In this document: piece after piece, positions 52,312-62,600 of the stretch
How the letters are laid out: every line of letters starts with the position of its first letter
Position numbering within the stretch: the first letter of the stretch is position 1
Source of the DNA: Luteolibacter sp. Y139
GTDB lineage: Bacteria; Verrucomicrobiota; Verrucomicrobiia; Verrucomicrobiales; Akkermansiaceae
Reading direction: 5' to 3'
Length of the DNA: 64,000 nt
Assembly (NCBI RefSeq): GCF_038066715.1
Contig: NZ_JBBUKT010000003.1
Coordinates: forward strand, 651,407 to 715,406
The notes under the pieces: generated by a model
The model's input: the letters and a program-made list of their open reading frames with translations, nothing else
Databases searched by the model: none
What the model was told of the DNA's origin: nothing
Position numbers and translations under genes: made by a program

Positions 52312-55300
52312 TCAGGGAGCGTCCTGAACCGTGACGGACAGGAAGCCGCGGTTGCCGCGAGCCGGGATCGCACCATTCAGGCGGAAGGTGCGGTAGGTCC
52401 AGGCAGCGCTGCTGAGGGCAGGCATGCCGGCCGCGCTGACCGGAATCTCGGTGACGACCTGATCGAAGGTCGCCACGTTGTTCGATCCCCGGATGATGTA
52501 GAGCACGTCATCCGCAGCGACCGTGGCATCCGCGCCGGGGCCCGGAACGTTGTCGAAGACTGCACCGGCACGGACCGGCAGGGTGATGACAAGCGCATTC
52601 TGGCCGCCGACGTTTTCAACCCGCGAGCGGATCTTGCCGGTGTTGACGCCGCTGGCCGGATTGCCGTCGAGCGCGAACTCCTCGATGTTGGTCAGGCCAT
52701 CACCGTCCGGATCAGCACCTGCTGCTGCGTTCGGACCCGTGAGGGTCGGGAAGTTCGACATCCACGAACTGAACGGCGAACCTGCCGGCGGAACGATGGT
52801 GATGCTGGTGGCATTGTAGGTCACCGAGACACCGGCCGGGACGGAGGCGAACGGTCCGGTGACCGAGCCCGCGGTGGCGATGGTGTAAGGTGCCGAAGCA
52901 GCGGAGCCGTTGACATTCACCTGCAGGGCCACACCGGTCACGTTCAGGTTACCGGTGGTGCTGAGGCGGCCGCTCTTCACGGCCTGGCTATCGTCGACAT
53001 TCACCACGAAGGCGGAGCCTGCATTGAAGGTGACGCCCGCATTCGCAGAGAGAATGCCGGTGGTGGCACCTGGTGCGAGGGCCGCACCATTCTGCACCAC
53101 GACCGGACCCGCGATGGTGCCGGAGCCGCCGAGCGCGCCAGCGGAAACGGTGGTGGTTCCGGTGTAGGTATTGACCCCATTGAGGCGGAGCGTGCCGGTG
53201 CCGGACTTGGTCAGGCCACCGCCAGTGGTAGTGCCTGCAAGAAGCGGCTGGGCGACGTTGATGTTCTGGCCGTTGGAGTCGATCTTGGCTCCGCCGTTCT
53301 CGACGAAGGCATTGTCGAGACCGGTCATGAAGTCGGCCGTGGCTCCGGCGTTCGCCTTGAGCACACCACCGGCGAAGTTGAAGGTAGCCGTGCCGGCACC
53401 GCCGAAGATGCGCTTCGCGGTAAGCGTGCCACCGTTCAGGTTCACCGTGCCGGTTCCTGCAGCGTCATTGCCGAGGATCACGCCATTGGCGCTGGCCGAG
53501 GTGGCGACTGCGCCACCGTTGATGTTCAGGGTGCCGGTGCCGGCAAGACCCACGAACAGGTTCTGCGCGGCGGCTCCGGTTTGATCGAAGGTCGCCGTGC
53601 CGGAAACGGTCAGCGTTCCCACCTTGTTGGCATTTCGGCCGACGAACACGGTGCCGCCAGCCGAGAGAGCGGCGGTATCCTGCACCGTCACGCTGGCAGG
53701 CACATCGCCAGCCTCATTGACGGAAAGGTCATCGGTGGTGTTGAAGTTGCCGTCTTCCTTCACGAGCAGGCTGCCGCCGCCATTGAAGCCGACGGAAACG
53801 AACGAGTTCACCTGCGCCGTGGCGGTGCCCGCGACGGTCACCACGCCGGTGGATCCCGCACCCGGGCCGATCAGCATGCGACCACCGGAGGTGAAGGTGG
53901 AGCCGCCCTGGACATTCAGGTTGCCGTGCGAACCAGCGCCGCCGGCCACTTCGGAATTCCCGGTGCCCATGGTGGAGGTGCCGCTCATGGTCACTGTGCC
54001 GGTGGTGCCGTTCTTGCCGATGAAGACCGGACCAGCCGAGGTCACAAGCGCGCTGTTTTCCAGGACCAGGCTGCCATTGGCAGTGGCGGTGTCACCGACG
54101 TTGAAGTCGCCGCCGTCGGTCACGAGGCTGCCGCTATCGCGGACGGTCACGGTGGAGACGGCGTTGTTGCTGTTGGCGATCGAGAGCCAGCCAGTGGCAC
54201 TCTTGTGGAGCTGTGCCGAGTTCTGGATCAGGACGCTCGAGGTGGAACCCACGCCGAAGCCGGTTTGGAAACGGTTCACGTTCATCACGGTGTTGCCGCT
54301 GAGCGTGAGCGCCGTGTTAGAGGCATCCGGAACGGCGATCTGGGTGTTACCCACGACGTTCACCGTCTGGCCGGTGCCATTGAGCGTAAGTCCACCACCA
54401 TCGATGACGAGGGACGCCGGGGTCGCATCCTGCGGGCCATTGGCCAGCGAGTTGACGCCGGGATTGCTCAGGGTGAGCACGCCCGCGCCGGAGAGGCGGA
54501 GCTTGCCATTGGTCGCGGTGACCGGGCCGCTCATCGTGACGTTGCTCGCGAGGACGAGTTCGCTCGAGGTCGTGGCGCTCGGCACGGCATTGACTTGGAA
54601 GCCGCGGTCGATGCTCACGGCTGGACCCGTGTAGTTCAGGGTGCCACCGGCGAGCACGAGCGTGCCCTTGCCGAGCGGGCCGGCAGCGGCGGCATTCGTC
54701 AAGAGACCGACCGAAACCGTTCCTTCCTCAATGGTCGTCGGACCTGTGAAGTCATTGAGCAAGGTGTTTGGGATCGTGAGCCCAGCGATGCCGCGCTTGG
54801 TCAGGCCAGCGGTGCCGCTGATCTTGCCGTTGCCGGTGAGGGTGAAGTCAAAGATGTCGTGGTCGAAGGTCGTGCCGCTGCCGCCGGGAGAAACGGTGGA
54901 ATTCAGCGCGATATCGTAGTCGGCGGGGACGTTCAGGAAGGTGGTGACGTCCTCGAAGATCGCCGGGTCACCGTTCGCAAAGTTCGTCGTGGCACCGCCG
55001 AAGCCATTGGTCCAGTTCAGCGTGGAGGTATCCCAGACACCGGAGTTGCCAACGGCCCAGTGCGGGGCATTCACGCGGGTGATATTCAGCGAAATGACCG
55101 AGCCGCTATCCGCAATCGGCGTGGTCGGATTCAGCGAGACACCATCGGGAAGGGTGCCCACCACGAAAGTGCCGGCACCGGTCTTGGAGGTGTAGGAAAC
55201 GATCGGGAACGAACCGATCGCCGGTTCGGTATCGACCAGATTGATCGCCGTAGTGCCGGTGCGCGAGAGCGCGCCATTCACCTTCAGTGGAGCTACGGTG

Positions 55301-57081
55301 GGATTGCCCGCACCTGCTGCCGCCGTGATGGAGAGCGTGGAATTGGCCAAGGTGAGGCCGGAGGTCTGAAGCACGCCGGTATTGACCGACTGCACCACTC
55401 CGAGAGTCGTGCCCGCTGCCGCGCTGAGTGCGCCGCCGCCGGTCGAGTCGGTGGTGAAGCTCAGGGTACCGCCGGTCACGGTGGAAGCACCGCTGAAGGT
55501 ATTGGCACCGGTGAAAGCGAGGCTGCCAGCACCGCTCTTGGTCACGCCGCCCACGCCGGACATCGGCATCGGGGCGGTCAGGGCGAAGCCATTGGTGTCC
55601 ACCTTCATGCCGCCGCTGGCGACATTGAGGGTGTCCGTCAGGCGGGTGAACTCGGCGTTGTTGCCAGATGCGATGATCTGGGTGCCGTTGAAGTTGATGG
55701 TGCCGTTGCCGGTATTGGCGCCGCTGCCGTCTTCAGCGCTGCCGGAGAAGCGGTTGGTGCGGACCGTGCCGCCATCGAGATTCAGCACGCCAAGTGCGGC
55801 ACGCGGTGCCACGGAAATGGTTCCCGAGCGGTATTCCGCGGTGCCATTGATCGTGAGCGAAGCGGAGGTCGCTCCGGCCTGCTCACCGATCCAAGTGAGG
55901 CCATTCTGGATGTCCACAAGGCCACCGCTCTGAGTCATCGTGCCGGGGCCGCTGGCACCGACGATGAAGTTGCCGCCGCCGGTCTTGGTGATCGTGCCAC
56001 CGGTCATGGTGAGATCACCCGTGCCACCGCCGCGGCCGATCGCGACCCAGCTGTTCACGTTGATGGTGCCGGCGTTGAGAACGATCTGGCCGTTGGCACC
56101 GGTGCCTTGGCCGGCCCACAATTCACCGTTGGAATTCAGGACGGCGGTAGCGCCATTGACGGTCAGCTTGCCCTTGCCAGCGCCAACAAAGCCAGCGTCG
56201 TTGTTGTCGTTTTCAGGTGCCATCCCGCCCACCGAAATACGGCGGCTGGCGGTGAACGTCCCGCCGGTCAGGTTCAGCTCGGGAGTGGTCGCATTCGCAA
56301 GGTTGTTCACGCCCACGGCGAAGAAGGCATTGCCACCCGTGGCCCCTTGGGCGTAAGCGCCGCCGGAGACGTTGATCTTGCCGGTGGAGTTGCCGAGGCC
56401 GATGTAGCCACGGTCTCCGTTGTTGGTCCAAGTGCCGCCGGTGATGTTGACGGTGCCATTGCCGCCGTCGGCCGCTTCACGCTTGCCGATGAAGGACCAA
56501 CCGCCGGTCGCGAGGGAGCCGGAATTGAGGTTCAGTGTGCCGGTACCGCCGCTGGAGCCGACGCCTACGTCGGATGCCGTGCTCAGGGTGCCGGTGGTAT
56601 TGATCGTGGCGACGCCAGTGCCGCCGCCCGCGTTTTGGCTGCCACCGAGCCAAAGGCGGCCGTTGGTCGCGTAGTTACCGGAGCCGGTGAGGTTGAAGGT
56701 GCCGTTGCCGCCTTCCACGCCGATGTAGGTCCAGGCGTTGGCATTGATCTGACCGGCCGACTGGTCCAGCCGACCGGTCGTCCCGGCCCCCATGGCGAGG
56801 ATGACGTCAGTAGGATTGAAAAGGAGATTCGAAGTCACCACCGGGAAGTTCGGGGTGATCGTGTTGACGTTGGCATTGGCGCCGTTGGGAACACCGGCGG
56901 GGGTCCAGTTGTTCGGCTCGTTCCAATTGGAACTCACGGAGCCATTCCATTGCTGAGCGTGCGCGGCAGAGAGGCCCAGCGCGGTGGCGCCAGCGATCAT
57001 CCCTGCAAACCAACGGACATTGTGAGACGCGGTAGCGGACAAGGATGCCCGGGTCGTCAGGTTACGAATTGGTTGAGTCAT
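52312..57081 (-). CDS. Giant autotransporter-associated beta-strand-repeat surface protein (1)
   Basis: 1589 residues from the ATG at 57081 (MTQPIRNLTTRASL), which opens a long-n-region signal peptide cleaved near GLSAAHAQ; the frame continues 81 codons upstream without relevance. The mature protein starts QQWNGSVSSNWNEPNNW. Most of the length is short Gly/Thr/Asn-rich beta-strand repeats (TGTLNLNSGSL, GGVTKSGAGSLAFTGANTFSGA, GTGTLRLNGVNTYTGTT) of the autotransporter-associated/PATR type that form a right-handed helix. The C-terminus has PDGDGLTNIEEFALDGNP and a 100-residue sandwich, but no beta-barrel or PEP-CTERM. It is probably an exported adhesin or matrix protein. Confidence 0.92.
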   Translation of the reverse strand: MTQPIRNLTTRASLSATASHNVRWFAGMIAGATALGLSAAHAQQWNGSVSSNWNEPNNWTPAGVPNGANANVNTITPNFPVVTSNLLFNPTDVILAMGAGTTGRLDQSAGQINANAWTYIGVEGGNGTFNLTGSGNYATNGRLWLGGSQNAGGGTGVATINTTGTLSTASDVGVGSSGGTGTLNLNSGSLATGGWSFIGKREAADGGNGTVNITGGTWTNNGDRGYIGLGNSTGKINVSGGAYAQGATGGNAFFAVGVNNLANATTPELNLTGGTFTASRRISVGGMAPENDNNDAGFVGAGKGKLTVNGATAVLNSNGELWAGQGTGANGQIVLNAGTINVNSWVAIGRGGGTGDLTMTGGTITKTGGGNFIVGASGPGTMTQSGGLVDIQNGLTWIGEQAGATSASLTINGTAEYRSGTISVAPRAALGVLNLDGGTVRTNRFSGSAEDGSGANTGNGTINFNGTQIIASGNNAEFTRLTDTLNVASGGMKVDTNGFALTAPMPMSGVGGVTKSGAGSLAFTGANTFSGASTVTGGTLSFTTDSTGGGALSAAAGTTLGVVQSVNTGVLQTSGLTLANSTLSITAAAGAGNPTVAPLKVNGALSRTGTTAINLVDTEPAIGSFPIVSYTSKTGAGTFVVGTLPDGVSLNPTTPIADSGSVISLNITRVNAPHWAVGNSGVWDTSTLNWTNGFGGATTNFANGDPAIFEDVTTFLNVPADYDIALNSTVSPGGSGTTFDHDIFDFTLTGNGKISGTAGLTKRGIAGLTIPNTLLNDFTGPTTIEEGTVSVGLLTNAAAAGPLGKGTLVLAGGTLNYTGPAVSIDRGFQVNAVPSATTSSELVLASNVTMSGPVTATNGKLRLSGAGVLTLSNPGVNSLANGPQDATPASLVIDGGGLTLNGTGQTVNVVGNTQIAVPDASNTALTLSGNTVMNVNRFQTGFGVGSTSSVLIQNSAQLHKSATGWLSIANSNNAVSTVTVRDSGSLVTDGGDFNVGDTATANGSLVLENSALVTSAGPVFIGKNGTTGTVTMSGTSTMGTGNSEVAGGAGSHGNLNVQGGSTFTSGGRMLIGPGAGSTGVVTVAGTATAQVNSFVSVGFNGGGSLLVKEDGNFNTTDDLSVNEAGDVPASVTVQDTAALSAGGTVFVGRNANKVGTLTVSGTATFDQTGAAAQNLFVGLAGTGTLNINGGAVATSASANGVILGNDAAGTGTVNLNGGTLTAKRIFGGAGTATFNFAGGVLKANAGATADFMTGLDNAFVENGGAKIDSNGQNINVAQPLLAGTTTGGGLTKSGTGTLRLNGVNTYTGTTTVSAGALGGSGTIAGPVVVQNGAALAPGATTGILSANAGVTFNAGSAFVVNVDDSQAVKSGRLSTTGNLNVTGVALQVNVNGSAASAPYTIATAGSVTGPFASVPAGVSVTYNATSITIVPPAGSPFSSWMSNFPTLTGPNAAAGADPDGDGLTNIEEFALDGNPASGVNTGKIRSRVENVGGQNALVITLPVRAGAVFDNVPGPGADATVAADDVLYIIRGSNNVATFDQVVTEIPVSAAGMPALSSAAWTYRTFRLNGAIPARGNRGFLSVTVQDAP

Positions 57082-57803
57082 GGGTCTGGATTTCGGGTCG
57101 GGTACGGATGGGATGGTCTCACCGTCGGATCGCCGGGAAGCAGCGGCAATCGGGCGGGGGGACCTAGCTGCCACTGGGTCGGTGGAAGCGTTTGATCTGT
57201 GGATTTCGGATTCACCCTGTTTGAAATGTGTTTGGCATTTCAAATGGACAGGGCGGGCGAAACTCGGGCTGAAGTCTCGTTTTGCAAGCAGGACTTTTGA
57301 AATTCCTGGCATCAATACTGTCACCTAATCTGCACGATCCGTTTGAATCACCTCGTCAAACATTACAAACCGGCGGGGATTGCCTGATTTGGAATCATTT
57401 CGAGAAGTTCACGGCCGGGGTTCAACGGTCATGCGGCTCTTACGTAAATTGTTAGATTCGCGAGCGAATAGGGGGTGTTTCCAAATGCCGGACCGGGCCT
57501 TTGAAGGCAGCCCGGCATGGGGCTCGTAGTCGACAAACCACAAGTGCAAGCCATCAGCGCAGAGGTATAACAGGGGTCTCCTTGGATTTGGTTTTCGGAT
57601 GGGGCCGGGCCGAGCGGAGCAAGCCTGCGGTTCAACCAAGTCGCCGGGAGGCGGAACGGTCTGCGAATTGGAGGTCGCTGGCTTTAAGGCGATCACTCCT
57701 CTCTCTAAGCAGCGCACGCTTCAGCCGCGTGGCGAATTTGCAAGGGGAGTTAGAATGCCATCCCTCCGCGCCACCTTCGCCACGCCGCCCACCATCTCCC
57801 GAC
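57082..57803. other. ~720-bp region with no supported gene
   Basis: Upstream region of the first giant repeat protein. Open frames on both strands are short, lack recognisable features and overlap each other. One hairpin is visible at 57485-57518 (ATGCCGG / CCGGCAT outer arms, GCCTT / AAGGC inner arms). Possible cryptic or decayed DNA; no mobile-element signature found. Confidence 0.55.
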
Positions 57804-57836
57804 AAAAAAGCCATCAGGCGAGACCGCCTGATGGCT
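57804..57836 (-). terminator. Intrinsic terminator of the halogenase gene
   Basis: AGCCATCAGGCG and CGCCTGATGGCT form a perfect 12-bp stem with a four-base loop, followed on the minus strand by six T. It starts 24 bp past the halogenase stop and isolates the gene from its downstream neighbour. Confidence 0.92.
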
Positions 57837-57860
57837 GTGGATCAATCCGTCACGGACCGG

Positions 57861-59360
57861 TCACGCCGGCTTTTCGGCGTTCCATTGCCAGCCGGGATGG
57901 CGGACGTAGTAGAGCGCTTCCTTCACGTCGATGCCGTGCTTCGCCTTGTTGTGGTTCGCCTGCAGGTGGGCGTTCCAGATCGCCTTCTCTTGCTCGGTGG
58001 CGGCGTGGCGTTTGCGATAAGGCGCGCGGTTGCCGACGAGCATCACGAAGTAACCTTCGATGCCGAAGTCATTCTGGCTGGAGCCCATGCGATAGCGGCA
58101 GAAGCCGGTGGGACCATTCTCCTCGTAGAACTCTAACAGGGCACCGATTCCGGAGATGTCCGTGTCCGCGCGGCAGTGCTTCCAGAAGGGTGTGTCGAGC
58201 GCGGTATTCAGCTTGTAGTGCAGGCCGAGGAAGTCGCGGATATCTCCCCAACCCTGGGCCACCAGCTCATTGTAGAGATCGCGCATGGAGGGGGTAGGAT
58301 CGAGTTCCGAGTGAAGCAGGAAATCGACGAAGGTCTGGCAATGCGAGCAGACGATCATGAGCGCGGTGGCTTCAAGCGGCTCAACGAAGCCACCTGAATT
58401 GCCGACGGCGATGACGTTGTCCACCCACAGCCGCTTGTAGGAACCGCTGCGGAATTTCACGACGCGCGGGGCTTCGGGCACCTTCGGGTTCTTGCGCTTG
58501 AACTCGGCGGCCGCTTCATCATCGGAAATGAACTGGGATGAGTAGACATAGCCACGGTTGACGTGGAACTCGTGCTCGATCTGCCAGCTCCAGCCGGCGT
58601 CCATCTGCTCGGCAGTGGTGTAGGGAAGGATCGGCTCATCCGGGCCGCGTTCCCAACCGCCCACGACGGCACGATCGCAGAAGAGCGTCTTGTCGAAATT
58701 ATTGAAGGGCTCTTCGAGCACCTTGCCTAACAGCTCACTGCGGAAGCCGCTGGCATCAATGAAGAGGTCTGCTTCCAGCCTTTGCCCATCTTCAAGATGG
58801 ACGGCCGTGATGCCCTGCGGCCCGCGGTCGGCACCGACCACGCGGCCATCGGTGAACTCGACTCCGACTTCACGGGCGACGACCTCGAGGATCTCGACGA
58901 ACTTGGCATTCTCGATGTGGAAGGCGTGCCACGCCTGGATGTCCGGCGCACCGCTCGGCTGGCGCTCGAAGGCCTTGCCCTGCCGCATCAATGCGGAGGT
59001 GATATCGACCGACGAGAACTCGTCGTCGCAGTAGAAGCCATTCGGCCGCGGCAAGTCGGACCAATGCGCATCCAGCTGCGGCGCGAAGGTGTAGTCGAAA
59101 CGCCCGCGCTCACCCCATAGGAAGCGGATGCCCAGCTTCCATGTCGGCTCGGCGAGATCATAGAAGTGTTTCCGCGAGATGCCGAGATAGTCGAAGATAT
59201 GTCGCGGGAAATTCGGGGTGGTCCCCTCGCCCACCCCGATCACGCCGATGTCGGGGCTGCGGACGACCCGCACATTGAGCTGCGGGATTTTCTTCTTGAG
59301 AGAAAGGGCGGCAATCAGGCCAGCGCTGCCGGCCCCGAGGACGAGTACGTTCTTGATCAT
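57861..59360 (-). CDS. Flavin-dependent (tryptophan-type) halogenase family protein
   Basis: 499 residues. N-terminal FAD-binding GAGSAG (9-14), GVGEGTTPNF, and catalytic-lysine motif PTWKLGIRF with Lys75 in the place of PrnA Lys79/RebH Lys79. Glu330 lies in GGFVEPLEATAL and corresponds to the conserved active-site glutamate. The WxWxIP halogenase motif is present as W257-x-W259-x-I261, but the proline is replaced by Glu262. A reduced flavin from a separate reductase would be needed. No flavin reductase, NRPS or PKS genes are adjacent. The substrate is unknown; it could be a free or bound aromatic. It stands alone between two giant surface-protein genes, with its own terminator. Confidence 0.9.
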   Translation of the reverse strand: MIKNVLVLGAGSAGLIAALSLKKKIPQLNVRVVRSPDIGVIGVGEGTTPNFPRHIFDYLGISRKHFYDLAEPTWKLGIRFLWGERGRFDYTFAPQLDAHWSDLPRPNGFYCDDEFSSVDITSALMRQGKAFERQPSGAPDIQAWHAFHIENAKFVEILEVVAREVGVEFTDGRVVGADRGPQGITAVHLEDGQRLEADLFIDASGFRSELLGKVLEEPFNNFDKTLFCDRAVVGGWERGPDEPILPYTTAEQMDAGWSWQIEHEFHVNRGYVYSSQFISDDEAAAEFKRKNPKVPEAPRVVKFRSGSYKRLWVDNVIAVGNSGGFVEPLEATALMIVCSHCQTFVDFLLHSELDPTPSMRDLYNELVAQGWGDIRDFLGLHYKLNTALDTPFWKHCRADTDISGIGALLEFYEENGPTGFCRYRMGSSQNDFGIEGYFVMLVGNRAPYRKRHAATEQEKAIWNAHLQANHNKAKHGIDVKEALYYVRHPGWQWNAEKPA

Positions 59361-59575
59361 TCGAAGGAGGGTTTTCTAACGGAAGAGAGAATAGTGAATG
59401 AGTTCGTTCCTGCCAATAGGCGATGCGTCATTCGAGGTCATAGTTCGTAGGTTTACCCACCACGACAAAAGCCTGTAGTGAAAAGCCCTACCACAGGATG
59501 GTGATTTTCTCCAATCCCTCATCCATCAGAAGCCGCGCCAGCTCCGCGCGCGGATGATCGGATGATAGTACATGG

Positions 59576-59606
59576 AAAGCCCCGGCCGCGCGAAGCGGAC
59601 GGGGCT
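59576..59606 (-). terminator. Probable terminator of the second giant repeat protein gene
   Basis: AGCCCCGGCCGC pairs with GCGGACGGGGCT (one mismatch) 23 bp after the stop codon. The T tract is only three bases. The stem is nearly the same as that at 52246-52279. Confidence 0.5.
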
Positions 59607-59628
59607 TCAATGATTCCCCGGGGATGTC

Positions 59629-62600
59629 TCAGGGCGTGACGCTGACGCGCATGTAGCCACGGGTCGGGTTACCATTCGACCCGCTCAGGCTGAACGTGCG
59701 GTACTCGTAGCCGCTCGGTGCCGCTGGCAGGCCCGCGGTAACGGGAGTCACCGGGACCGCAGCCGTGGTGTAGCCGGTCAGGTTCGTGCTGCCCTGGATG
59801 GTGTAAGTGTAGCCGTCCTGCGTTGCCGTCGGCGACGGGCTGCCGGTGAAGGCCGGCGCGCCACTGCGAACCGCAATGGTCAGCAGCAACTCCTTGGTCG
59901 TGTCCCCATCGGCACTGCTGTCCGCAATGATCTGATAGACCTTGGGGCCGTTGGTGCCGCTGTTAGGGGTGCCGCCGAGCGCGAACTCGACTGCATTGGT
60001 GGAGCCGTCGCCGTCCGGATCATCGCCCGGATCACGATCGGCCAGCGGGATCGACGGGAAGCCGGCCATCCACGTGTCGTACGGGTTGGCAACGGCACCG
60101 GTGACCTGGATGGTTCCGGAGCCGGTGATGTAGCCACCGGGCGTGGCGGAGGTGTAGTTGCCAATCGGCTGGTTCACTCCATTGAGAACCAGGCTGGCAA
60201 CTTGATCCACCGCACCATGGGTCAGGTTCAGGACTGCTCCCGACGCGATCGAGACGGTGCCGGTATTCGAGAGATAGGCGGACGATACCGAAAGCGTGCC
60301 GGCACTGATGGTGGTATTTCCGGCATACGTGTTGATCCCGGAGAGCGTCAGGGTTCCGGCGCCTTGCTTCGTCAGCGAACCCGGACCCACGAGCACCTGG
60401 GAGATGGTGATGGCCTGGTTATTGGTATCGATGAAGGCGCCGCCTGCATCCACGGACACTAGGTCATGACTGTTCATGTAGTTCGAGTTCGCTCCGGTAT
60501 GGGCCTTCAGGAGGCCGCCATTGAAGTGGAACTCGGTGTAGTTCGCGGCGTTGAAATTCCGCTGTACCACGCTCTTGGCAATGATGGTGCCGCCGGTGTT
60601 GAGATACGCGACGGAATGGCTGGTGCCTGCACCTTCCGCACTGAGATGGAGACCTTCACCGTCGATGTTGAGAAGGCCGGTGCCGCCCACGGTCAAGGTG
60701 CCGGTGCCGTTTTCCCCGACGATGAATCCAGGCGTGGTGCCGGTCAGGTTCACCGTGCCGCCGGTGATATTGAAGATGCCGGTGGCCCCGTTGTAGCGAC
60801 CGATGGTGACATAGGTAGCGCAAGTGAGCGTGCCACCCGTGACGTTCACGGTGCCAGTGGTGCCGGTATTCTTCCCGACGAAGGTGGTGCCGGTCGCGGA
60901 GACCGTGGCATTGTCCTGGATGTTCAGCGTGCCATTGGAAGTGCCGACGTCCGCAATGTTGAAGTCAGCATTGACCGTGGAGAGGCTCGCGTTGTTCTTC
61001 ACCGTCATGACGGCGGTGCCGTCATTTCCGACCGAGAACCAGCCGCCGGTGTGAGTCATGCTCGAGGTATCCTGGAGCGTGAAGTTGCAGACGGCGGTGT
61101 TGTTGAGCGCCATCTGGATCCGGTTGGTGGCGGTGTAGACCGAATTCCCCGCCAGGGTCATGTTGGTCGTCGAGTTCTGCTTCTCGGCGAGCAGGGTCAT
61201 GCCCGTGGTGGTCCAGTTGGTATTCGTCAGCGTGACCGTCTGGTCGCTGTCATTGGTGGCCAATGCATTGTCGAAGCCGGTGCTGAAGGCTCCCACGCGG
61301 ACGGTGGACCCGGTGGCGGAGAGGGTGCTCAGGACACCGGTATCCCCGTTGCCACGGCCCACGGCGATGAAGTTGCCAACCGTCAGGTTGCTGTTCTGAA
61401 TCACCAGATTCGCCGGAACATTCGGAAGGGAACCCACATAGAGCTCTCCGGGAATGGAGATCGTCTGGCCGGGGCCGGGGAACGCGAGGGTGCCTCCCTC
61501 GACCTGGCTGACCAGACCCGTGCCGCCGAGGGTGATCGAGGCACCGCTGAGGGTCAGCGTGCCGGCGCCGGTCTTGATGAGGCTGCCGTCAGCCGTGCCG
61601 GCCACCGTGCCGGAGAAGGTCACGTTATTGGCATTCGAGAACCCGCTGTCCGCACCGCTGAGGGTGAAGCCGCGGTTGATGACCACATTGCCGCCGGTGT
61701 AGGCGAGCGTGCCGCCATTCAAAACCAGCTTGTCCGGTGAGGCGGAAGCCGCACCGATGGAGCTGGCGACGCCGCCATTGCTCAGGACTCCCACGGTGGT
61801 GGTGCCGCCGGACAGCGTGGTGACGCCGGTGTAGTCATTCCCCGTCAGGCCGATGGTGAGCGAGGAGGTGCCGGCCTTCGTCAATCCGCCGGACCCGCTG
61901 ATCTTGCCCGTGCCGTTGAGAGTGTAGTTAAGCGTGTCGCTGTCGAACGTCACCAGGCCAGGCGTCACGGTGCTATTCAAGGTCAGCGCGGGAGTGAGGA
62001 CGGCCGGATCATCATCGAACTCCACCGGCAGCGGATTCGCGTAGGCCAGGGGATTGGTCGTGATCTTGTCGATCCAGTTGACGGTGGTGGTGTCCCAGTT
62101 GCCATTCACGGTCCCCCGCCACAGCGGGAAGTTGATGGCGGTGACGTTCAGCGAGACCAAGCCAGCGGTCTGCACCAGATTCGCCGTCACGCCGAGGGGC
62201 AGGCTGCCCAGAACAAAGCTGCCGCCGCCGGTGATCGAACCGGTGTAGCTGACCAGCGGGAACTGTCCGAGTTCCGGATTGGGATCCGCGACATTGATGG
62301 TGACCGGGCCGCCGGTCAGGGCGAGGGCGGTGCTGACATTCAGCGCGGGATTGGAGGGATTACCGAAGGAATCCGCGACGCCGATCTCGAGCGCAGCTCC
62401 GGAGGCCAAGCTGACGTTCGGAACCGAGAAGCTCGAGAAGTTCCCGGCCTGGTTGATTCGCAAGGTGGCTCCATTTGCCACGGTGAAGTTCCCCGTGGTG
62501 CCGGTATCCGAAGCGACAGCCAGCTTGCCACCGCTCACGGTGTGGGCGCCGGTGTAGGTATTCGAGCCACTGAGGGTAAGGGTGCCAGCGCCGGTTTTGA

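Noticed and set aside
53581..57195. 1204-codon open frame antisense to the first giant repeat protein
   Set aside because: Its composition (Gly/Asp/Arg/His-rich) is what the reverse complement of GC-rich Gly/Thr/Asn repeats gives. It has no domain, no signal and no independent promoter evidence.
57409..57717. 102-codon open frame upstream of the halogenase terminator
   Set aside because: No recognisable domain, overlapping frames on both strands, and no start signal; left as unassigned intergenic DNA.
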